Source of the DNA: Loripinus fragilis
Lineage: Eukaryota; Mollusca; Bivalvia; Lucinida; Lucinidae
DNA length: 64,000 nt
Assembly (NCBI GenBank): GCA_964019695.1
Contig: CAXHUL010000547.1
Span: 344,407-408,406 of the forward strand
Reading direction: 5' to 3'
The notes under the pieces are model-generated. The model saw nothing but the letters and a program-made list of their open reading frames with translations, was not told the DNA's origin and made no database searches. Within the stretch, counting starts at the first letter, position 1, and each line of letters begins with the position of its first letter. Below, piece by piece: positions 54,995-64,000 of this stretch. Both the position numbers and the translations under genes were made by a program.

Positions 54995-57900
54995 CTAACA
55001 TGTTTTCTTGGTACTAGACTTCAATATGGTCATTACCGTAGTTACTCTAAATATTGGCCCACCACAGCTTCTCTGCAAGTTTATCATGAAATCTTTTGTA
55101 CCCCCCCCACCCCCATTTCACAATCGGATGAGTTGTGATAAGTTATATAAGCCCTGATCAGACTGCTCCTATCCAAATGTCCGACCTTGGTTGAAACTAC
55201 TTGCTCATGCCTAACAGGTGGAATATTTAGGGTAAATACAGCATAAGCAGTGTGATCTCAATTTGTGTTTTTGTCCATAAACAGTTTGGATTCTGATCAA
55301 ACTGCTGTTGCCCTTGGAGTCTCTTTTTAACTGATTGAGACTAAAAAAGTAACTCTGCACCACTTGTCAGACAGTGTTTCAAGGAGTAATTATTTATTTT
55401 TTATTTATGATTAGGTTATGGAGCCTATGGGAAGACAACTGAACAAGTCCACCAGTTATAAGTGACAACACCATGCCAGACTACACAGTGGTTCTTCCAT
55501 TTTGAGCAGTCACCGTCATATAACAAGAAAGCGTTGATTCCAAAACCTTCGGTAAGATTCTTTGTATTGAATACCAAGTTCTAGGTGAATAAGCCACCTC
55601 CTTTGAGTCTACACAAGCATCATTGGAGTCTGCATAATGAGTGGATATGCCCTGGAAGGACAAAATGCCCCACCTTGAATTGTGTCTGACACTGCTGATT
55701 ATGAAAAGGATAAAAAAGGACTTTCCTGTCATATTTATACTCATTTTTACATGCTGTCAGAATTGGGGGAATTCTAAACAATAACAGACACCATAGAATA
55801 AGTGACCCTGTCACATTTTATGAAAAAGAGCTGCATATGCATATGTTGTCCAGGTGGTGTTGTGTATTCCTGTCGACAATTTGTTGACGGCTCACAGACG
55901 CATGCTGTGTTTGACTGCTTCACATTCTTCAGCATCACACACACATTTAATGGCCGGCCTCCTATTGTCTTTGGTATTGTTATGTAAATAATCAAGATTA
56001 AAATTCAGCAGTTTTGATTGTCAATTTCCTCTTTAAAATTTGAATTTAAAACTTGAAAATTATTAAATTTAATAAAATTTGCTGAAATTTAAGTTTAAAA
56101 TTGCCATACACATACTGGGCTGATATTTTTTCATTACTTTTGGATTATGTTGAGAGGAGGGACTTCAGAGATTCTGGCATTCTTTAATTCATTCTAAAAT
56201 TTCAAGAAATAAGAAAGATATTGCAAAAATATTGAAGTCTCGGCCTGGAAAATTGCCCCCGTTTAAGGCTGTTTTTTCCGAAATATGATATGTGTGTTTG
56301 ATTGGCTGTCACATCTTGAATTCTCATTCTGTTGTTCTCATATTGCTTTCACAAGTTCAGTGAATGTATAGTTGTTGGTATATAGATTTATTTCTCAATA
56401 TAAAGTAAAATTAGGGTCTGTTCTGAGCAGCAAATTTCTATTTTCGGGGTTTTGAGATGTTTGGGTCCCTATTGACATGATATTTTGCCTAGAGATATGA
56501 AATAAGCTCAAATACAAGCTTTTGAAGAAAAAATGAGCCATATTTTTTTAAATATTTGGTTAAAACTGAGATTTCTAGGCTTTTGTAAGGTGTCGGCAAC
56601 TGGTACATGTCAGAATAAGGTGCAAAAATGTATTCCTAATTCATCTAGACTGTAGACTCAAGTCAAAATGGAGCTGTTTGTTTAAAATATCAAGCTCCCT
56701 CTGAGACAGGCAGGTCCCACCTCGACACTGGCCAGCTACTTTGTGGCCTCGGACAGCTCAAAAATGCCTATCAGGACATTGAACAAGTCCCAACTTTATA
56801 ACCCTTGTCAAATGTTGAATCAATATCATTTTGTGTGTGTGTGTGCCGAGTGTGTGTGTTGGGGGGGGGGGGGGCGAGGGACAGCTAATTTACAAGGTAG
56901 TTAATAGGGTCTGATAGGAATCAGACCACAATTATGTCCCTTGATCGGTTGTACACAATAAGGACGTTGTTTCGCGCAAATAGTTCCCCTGTCAGTGGGC
57001 TGTAAATCTACCAATTCATGTGAGCATCCTTGTTATTGGGTATGTCTGAACTGCCCAATGAATAAGCTTAATTTCAGAAAATGTTGCTTCTGTCCCGGTA
57101 ACTGGTCATTCTAGGAAAATTGAGGCCTCTGCACACCTGAGTAAAATGCTGTTGAAACAGCCAACACGACTGCTGTGCACCATAGGGTTTGCCTAAACTC
57201 CTGTGGTTCCAAAACGAGCCGGACTTGCCCTATCTAGTCAGTGATTAGAATGACTCCCAGGCCATGTTTGAGTTGGGAAAAGCTTCAGAAGAAAGCCAGC
57301 TTCATCATGTATAATAGGAGGTGTTGTAATGAATGATTAAATTATATAGTAAAATTAATTGTAGTCTCGCGCCTGTCGTGAGCAGCAAATTTCTATTTTC
57401 GGGGTTTTGAGATGTTTGGGTCCCTATTGACATGATATTTTGCCTAGAGATATGAAATAAGCTCAAATACAAGCTTTTGAAGAAAAAATGAGCCATATTT
57501 TTTAAATATTTGGTTAAAACTGAGATTTCTAGGCTTTTGTAAGGTGTCGGCAACTGGTACATGTCAGAATAAGGTGCAAAAATGTATTCCTAATTCATCT
57601 AGACTGTAGACTCAAGTCAAAATGGAGCTGTTTGTTTAAAATATCAAGCTCCCTCTGAGACAGGCAGGTCCCACCTCGACACTGGCCAGCTACTTTGTGG
57701 CCTCAGACAGCTCAAAAATGCCTATCAGGACAGTGAACAAGTCCCAACTTTATAACCCTTGTCAAATGTTGAATCAATATCATTTTGTGTGTGTGTGTGC
57801 CGAGTGTGTGTGTTGGGGGGGGGGGGGGGGGCGAGGGACAGCTAATTTACAAGGTAGTTAATAGTGTCCTTCCTTATTTTTAAGATTTGTCTTGCTGAGG

Positions 57901-58028
57901 AAGAGAGCTGCGGTCGGCTTTTATTGTGTTCTTGCTATTGAGTGGGTGTCTGTGTTAGGGTGTCTCTTCCTCGGGATGTGATGGCTGGTTGATCTGTGGT
58001 TTATAATTGTGGCATTTCACTGACCATA
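54995..58028. repeat. 3.03-kb tandem unit 1
   Basis: It begins CTAACATGTTTTCTTGGTAC at the gap and repeats from 58029 and 61066. It holds AACAGTTTGG-family pieces (55283), a TG microsatellite followed by a G run (twice), and an internal duplication: 56424-56907 and 57379-57864 are nearly the same 485 bp. Open frames recur in every unit but show no domain. It has a few private bases (for example TTAAATTTAAT at 56064 and TTGGGAAAAG at 57274). Confidence 0.95.
56424..56907. repeat. Internal duplicated block within the 3-kb unit, first copy
   Basis: TGAGCAGCAAATTTCTATTT to TTACAAGGTAGTTAATAG is repeated at 57379-57864 in this unit and at the matching places in units 2 and 3. Six copies therefore exist in the window. 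They differ mostly in T-run and G-run length. Confidence 0.92.
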
Positions 58029-61000
58029 CTAACATGTTTTCTTGGTACTAGACTTCAATATGGTCATTACCGTAGTTACTCTAAATATTGGCCCACCACA
58101 GCTTCTCTGCAAGTTTATCATGAAATCTTTTGTACCCCCCCCCCCACCCCCATTTCACAATCGGATGAGTTGTGATAAGTTATATAAGCCCTGATCAGAC
58201 TGCTCCTATCCAAATGTCCGACCTTGGTTGAAACTACTTGCTCATGCCTAACAGGTGGAATATTTAGGGTAAATACAGCATAAGCAGTGTGATCTCAATT
58301 TGTGTTTTTGTCCATAAACAGTTTGGATTCTGATCAAACTGCTGTTGCCCTTGGAGTCTCTTTTTAACTGATTGAGACTAAAAAAGTAACTCTGCACCAC
58401 TTGTCAGACAGTGTTTCAAGGAGTAATTATTTATTTTTTATTTATGATTAGGTTATGGAGCCTATGGGAAGACAACTGAACAAGTCCACCAGTTATAAGT
58501 GACAACACCATGCCAGACTACACAGTGGTTCTTCCATTTTGAGCAGTCACCGTCATATAACAAGAAAGCGTTGATTCCAAAACCTTCGGTAAGATTCTTT
58601 GTATTGAATACCAAGTTCTAGGTGAATAAGCCACCTCCTTTGAGTCTACACAAGCATCATTGGAGTCTGCATAATGAGTGGATATGCCCTGGAAGGACAA
58701 AATGCCCCACCTTGAATTGTGTCTGACACTGCTGATTATGAAAAGGATAAAAAAGGACTTTCCTGTCATATTTATACTCATTTTTACATGCTGTCAGAAT
58801 TGGGGGAATTCTAAACAATAACAGACACCATAGAATAAGTGACCCTGTCACATTTTATGAAAAAGAGCTGCATATGCATATGTTGTCCAGGTGGTGTTGT
58901 GTATTCCTGTCGACAATTTGTTGACGGCTCACAGACGCATGCTGTGTTTGACTGCTTCACATTCTTCAGCATCACACACACATTTAATGGCCGGCCTCCT
59001 ATTGTCTTTGGTATTGTTATGTAAATAATCAAGATTAAAATTCAGCAGTTTTGATTGTCAATTTCCTCTTTAAAATTTGAATTTAAAACTTGAAAATTAT
59101 CAAATTTAATAAAATTTGCTGAAATTTAAGTTTAAAATTGCCATACACATACTGGGCTGATATTTTTTCATTACTTTTGGATTATGTTGAGAGGAGGGAC
59201 TTCAGAGATTCTGGCATTCTTTAATTCATTCTAAAATTTCAAGAAATAAGAAAGATATTGCAAAAATATTGAAGTCTCGGCCTGGAAAATTGCCCCCGTT
59301 TAAGGCTGTTTTTTCCGAAATATGATATGTGTGTTTGATTGGCTGTCACATCTTGAATTCTCATTCTGTTGTTCTCATATTGCTTTCACAAGTTCAGTGA
59401 ATGTATAGTTGTTGGTATATAGATTTATTTCTCAATATAAAGTAAAATTAGGGTCTGTTCTGAGCAGCAAATTTCTATTTTCGGGGTTTTGAGATGTTTG
59501 GGTCCCTATTGACATGATATTTTGCCTAGAGATATGAAATAAGCTCAAATACAAGCTTTTGAAGAAAAAATGAGCCATATTTTTTTAAATATTTGGTTAA
59601 AACTGAGATTTCTAGGCTTTTGTAAGGTGTCGGCAACTGGTACATGTCAGAATAAGGTGCAAAAATGTATTCCTAATTCATCTAGACTGTAGACTCAAGT
59701 CAAAATGGAGCTGTTTGTTTAAAATATCAAGCTCCCTCTGAGACAGGCAGGTCCCACCTCGACACTGGCCAGCTACTTTGTGGCCTCGGACAGCTCAAAA
59801 ATGCCTATCAGGACATTGAACAAGTCCCAACTTTATAACCCTTGTCAAATGTTGAATCAATATCATTTTGTGTGTGTGTGTGCCGAGTGTGTGTGTTGGG
59901 GGGGGGGGGGGGGCGAGGGACAGCTAATTTACAAGGTAGTTAATAGGGTCTGATAGGAATCAGACCACAATTATGTCCCTTGATCGGTTGTACACAATAA
60001 GGACGTTGTTTCGCGCAAATAGTTCCCCTGTCAGTGGGCTGTAAATCTACCAATTCATGTGAGCATCCTTGTTATTGGGTATGTCTGAACTGCCCAATGA
60101 ATAAGCTTAATTTCAGAAAATGTTGCTTCTGTCCCGGTAACTGGTCATTCTAGGAAAATTGAGGCCTCTGCACACCTGAGTAAAATGCTGTTGAAACAGC
60201 CAACACGACTGCTGTGCACCATAGGGTTTGCCTAAACTCCTGTGGTTCCAAAACGAGCCGGACTTGCCCTATCTAGTCAGTGATTAGAATGACTCCCAGG
60301 CCATGTTTGAGTGGGGAAAAGCTTCAGAAGAAAGCCAGCTTCATCATGTATAATAGGAGGTGTTGTAATGAATGATTAAATTATATAGTAAAATTAATTG
60401 TAGTCTCCCGCCTGTCGTGAGCAGCAAATTTCTATTTTCGGGGTTTTGAGATGTTTGGGTCCCTATTGACATGATATTTTGCCTAGAGATATAAAATAAG
60501 CTCAAATACAAGCTTTTGAAGAAAAAATGAGCCATATTTTTTAAATATTTGGTTAAAACTGAGATTTCTAGGCTTTTGTAAGGTGTCGGCAACTGGTACA
60601 TGTCAGAATAAGGTGCAAAAATGTATTCCTAATTCATCTAGACTGTAGACTCAAGTCAAAATGGAGCTGTTTGTTTAAAATATCAAGCTCCCTCTGAGAC
60701 AGGCAGGTCCCACCTCGACACTGGCCAGCTACTTTGTGGCCTCGGACAGCTCAAAAATGCCTATCAGGACAGTGAACAAGTCCCAACTTTATAACCCTTG
60801 TCAAATGTTGAATCAATATCATTTTGTGTGTGTGTGTGCCGAGTGTGTGTGTTGGGGGGGGGGGGGGGCGAGGGACAGCTAATTTACAAGGTAGTTAATA
60901 GTGTCCTTCCTTATTTTTAAGATTTGTCTTGCTGAGGAAGAGAGCTGCGGTCGGCTTTTATTGTGTTCTTGCTATTGAGTGGGTGTCTGTGTTAGGGTGT

Positions 61001-61065
61001 CTCTTCCTCGGGATGTGATGGCTGGTTGATCTGTGGTTTATAATTGTGGCATTTCACTGACCATA
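58029..61065. repeat. 3.03-kb tandem unit 2
   Basis: Near-identical to unit 1. Differences that I can see are lengths of the C, T and G runs and a few substitutions, such as ATATAAAATAAGC at 60490. Confidence 0.95.
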
Positions 61066-64000
61066 CTAACATGTTTTCTTGGTACTAGACTTCAATATGG
61101 TCATTACCGTAGTTACTCTAAATATTGGCCCACCACAGCTTCTCTGCAAGTTTATCATGAAATCTTTTGTACCCCCCCCCCCCCACCCCCATTTCACAAT
61201 CGGATGAGTTGTGATAAGTTATATAAGCCCTGATCAGACTGCTCCTATCCAAATGTCCGACCTTGGTTGAAACTACTTGCTCATGCCTAACAGGTGGAAT
61301 ATTTAGGGTAAATACAGCATAAGCAGTGTGATCTCAATTTGTGTTTTTGTCCATAAACAGTTTGGATTCTGATCAAACTGCTGTTGCCCTTGGAGTCTCT
61401 TTTTAACTGATTGAGACTAAAAAAGTAACTCTGCACCACTTGTCAGACAGTGTTTCAAGGAGTAATTATTTATTTTTTATTTATGATTAGGTTATGGAGC
61501 CTATGGGAAGACAACTGAACAAGTCCACCAGTTATAAGTGACAACACCATGCCAGACTACACAGTGGTTCTTCCATTTTGAGCAGTCACCGTCATATAAC
61601 AAGAAAGCGTTGATTCCAAAACCTTCGGTAAGATTCTTTGTATTGAATACCAAGTTCTAGGTGAATAAGCCACCTCCTTTGAGTCTACACAAGCATCATT
61701 GGAGTCTGCATAATGAGTGGATATGCCCTGGAAGGACAAAATGCCCCACCTTGAATTGTGTCTGACACTGCTGATTATGAAAAGGATAAAAAAGGACTTT
61801 CCTGTCATATTTATACTCATTTTTACATGCTGTCAGAATTGGGGGAATTCTAAACAATAACAGACACCATAGAATAAGTGACCCTGTCACATTTTATGAA
61901 AAAGAGCTGCATATGCATATGTTGTCCAGGTGGTGTTGTGTATTCCTGTCGACAATTTGTTGACGGCTCACAGACGCATGCTGTGTTTGACTGCTTCACA
62001 TTCTTCAGCATCACACACACATTTAATGGCCGGCCTCCTATTGTCTTTGGTATTGTTATGTAAATAATCAAGATTAAAATTCAGCAGTTTTGATTGTCAA
62101 TTTCCTCTTTAAAATTTGAATTTAAAACTTGAAAATTATCAAATTTAATAAAATTTGCTGAAATTTAAGTTTAAAATTGCCATACACATACTGGGCTGAT
62201 ATTTTTTCATTACTTTTGGATTATGTTGAGAGGAGGGACTTCAGAGATTCTGGCATTCTTTAATTCATTCTAAAATTTCAAGAAATAAGAAAGATATTGC
62301 AAAAATATTGAAGTCTCGGCCTGGAAAATTGCCCCCGTTTAAGGCTGTTTTTTCCGAAATATGATATGTGTGTTTGATTGGCTGTCACATCTTGAATTCT
62401 CATTCTGTTGTTCTCATATTGCTTTCACAAGTTCAGTGAATGTATAGTTGTTGGTATATAGATTTATTTCTCAATATAAAGTAAAATTAGGGTCTGTTCT
62501 GAGCAGCAAATTTCTATTTTCGGGGTTTTGAGATGTTTGGGTCCCTATTGACATGATATTTTGCCTAGAGATATGAAATAAGCTCAAATACAAGCTTTTG
62601 AAGAAAAAATGAGCCATATTTTTTTAAATATTTGGTTAAAACTGAGATTTCTAGGCTTTTGTAAGGTGTCGGCAACTGGTACATGTCAGAATAAGGTGCA
62701 AAAATGTATTCCTAATTCATCTAGACTGTAGACTCAAGTCAAAATGGAGCTGTTTGTTTAAAATATCAAGCTCCCTCTGAGACAGGCAGGTCCCACCTCG
62801 ACACTGGCCAGCTACTTTGTGGCCTCGGACAGCTCAAAAATGCCTATCAGGACATTGAACAAGTCCCAACTTTATAACCCTTGTCAAATGTTGAATCAAT
62901 ATCATTTTGTGTGTGTGTGTGCCGAGTGTGTGTGTTGGGGGGGGGGGCGAGGGACAGCTAATTTACAAGGTAGTTAATAGGGTCTGATAGGAATCAGACC
63001 ACAATTATGTCCCTTGATCGGTTGTACACAATAAGGACGTTGTTTCGCGCAAATAGTTCCCCTGTCAGTGGGCTGTAAATCTACCAATTCATGTGAGCAT
63101 CCTTGTTATTGGGTATGTCTGAACTGCCCAATGAATAAGCTTAATTTCAGAAAATGTTGCTTCTGTCCCGGTAACTGGTCATTCTAGGAAAATTGAGGCC
63201 TCTGCACACCTGAGTAAAATGCTGTTGAAACAGCCAACACGACTGCTGTGCACCATAGGGTTTGCCTAAACTCCTGTGGTTCCAAAACGAGCCGGACTTG
63301 CCCTATCTAGTCAGTGATTAGAATGACTCCCAGGCCATGTTTGAGTGGGGAAAAGCTTCAGAAGAAAGCCAGCTTCATCATGTATAATAGGAGGTGTTGT
63401 AATGAATGATTAAATTATATAGTAAAATTAATTGTAGTCTCCCGCCTGTCGTGAGCAGCAAATTTCTATTTTCGGGGTTTTGAGATGTTTGGGTCCCTAT
63501 TGACATGATATTTTGCCTAGAGATATGAAATAAGCTCAAATACAAGCTTTTGAAGAAAAAATGAGCCATATTTTTTAAATATTTGGTTAAAACTGAGATT
63601 TCTAGGCTTTTGTAAGGTGTCGGCAACTGGTACATGTCAGAATAAGGTGCAAAAATGTATTCCTAATTCATCTAGACTGTAGACTCAAGTCAAAATGGAG
63701 CTGTTTGTTTAAAATATCAAGCTCCCTCTGAGACAGGCAGGTCCCACCTCGACACTGGCCAGCTACTTTGTGGCCTCGGACAGCTCAAAAATGCCTATCA
63801 GGACAGTGAACAAGTCCCAACTTTATAACCCTTGTCAAATGTTGAATCAATATCATTTTGTGTGTGTGTGTGCCGAGTGTGTGTGTTGGGGGGGGGGGGG
63901 GGCGAGGGACAGCTAATTTACAAGGTAGTTAATAGTGTCCTTCCTTATTTTTAAGATTTGTCTTGCTGAGGAAGAGAGCTGCGGTCGGCTTTTATTGTGT
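61066..64000. repeat. 3.03-kb tandem unit 3, cut by the window end
   Basis: Matches unit 2 until the window ends about 100 bases before the unit would close. The array continues outside the window. Confidence 0.95.

Noticed and set aside
55481..62071. Open frames of 61-87 residues repeated in each 3-kb unit
   Set aside because: Their conservation follows from the recent duplication of the DNA; no domain, no start context, and several overlap each other on opposite strands.

Overview
The window is eukaryotic nuclear DNA. It is AT-rich and almost free of host coding sequence, and it is packed with nested transposable elements, foldback repeats and minisatellites. Several repeats resemble ones I know from marine bivalve genomes: gene-poor minisatellites rich in TGACCTTGACCT, a dispersed repeat beginning near CCTGAGCC, tRNA-derived SINEs ending in a TTTACGTCCC-type tail, and G-run hAT MITEs. 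A bivalve mollusc is therefore the likely source. This is inference; no host gene fixes the species.

Layout. 1-9.5 kb holds MITEs, SINE pieces and a hAT element with another element inside it. 9,499-16,690 is one intact LTR retrotransposon of 7.2 kb with two 257-bp LTRs that look identical, a 5-bp target duplication (ACCGT), a primer site matching tRNA-Ser(GCU) and a purine tract. It encodes one 1,673-residue Gag-protease and has no reverse transcriptase or integrase. 16.7-21.6 kb is featureless AT-rich DNA. 21.8-23.4 kb is a LINE 3' end split by a 375-bp MITE. 25.1-27.2 kb is a set of nested DNA elements. 29.0-29.8 kb is a decayed LINE RNase H region. 31.27 and 41.60 kb carry two candidate exons of a host gene in compatible phase; the proposed 10-kb intron contains a 4.3-kb foldback element and a hAT MITE. 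41.9-54 kb alternates hAT/MITE/foldback elements with two minisatellites, one built of nuclear-receptor-like half-sites and one of palindromes. A LINE ORF1/endonuclease fragment abuts a 200-N gap. From 54,995 to the end the sequence is a tandem array of 3.03-kb units that are nearly identical.

The most unusual object is the LTR element. Its protein joins a ComEA-like helix-hairpin-helix, a long Arg/Ser domain, a Ty3-type Gag, a CCHC knuckle, about 38 short tandem repeats and an aspartic protease. Every repeat carries a 6-bp inverted repeat around a TCT loop at the nucleotide level. The arms change together (GGTACT/AGTACC, GGTACA/TGTACC, GGCACT/AGTGCC) even when this changes the amino acids. 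Hairpins with the same TTCTAG centre recur in the 5' leader and in a 3' noncoding array that stands where pol should be. I propose that this is a non-autonomous, recently mobile element that carries dozens of cis-acting RNA (or DNA) hairpins, perhaps packaging signals read by its own Gag. The function is inference.
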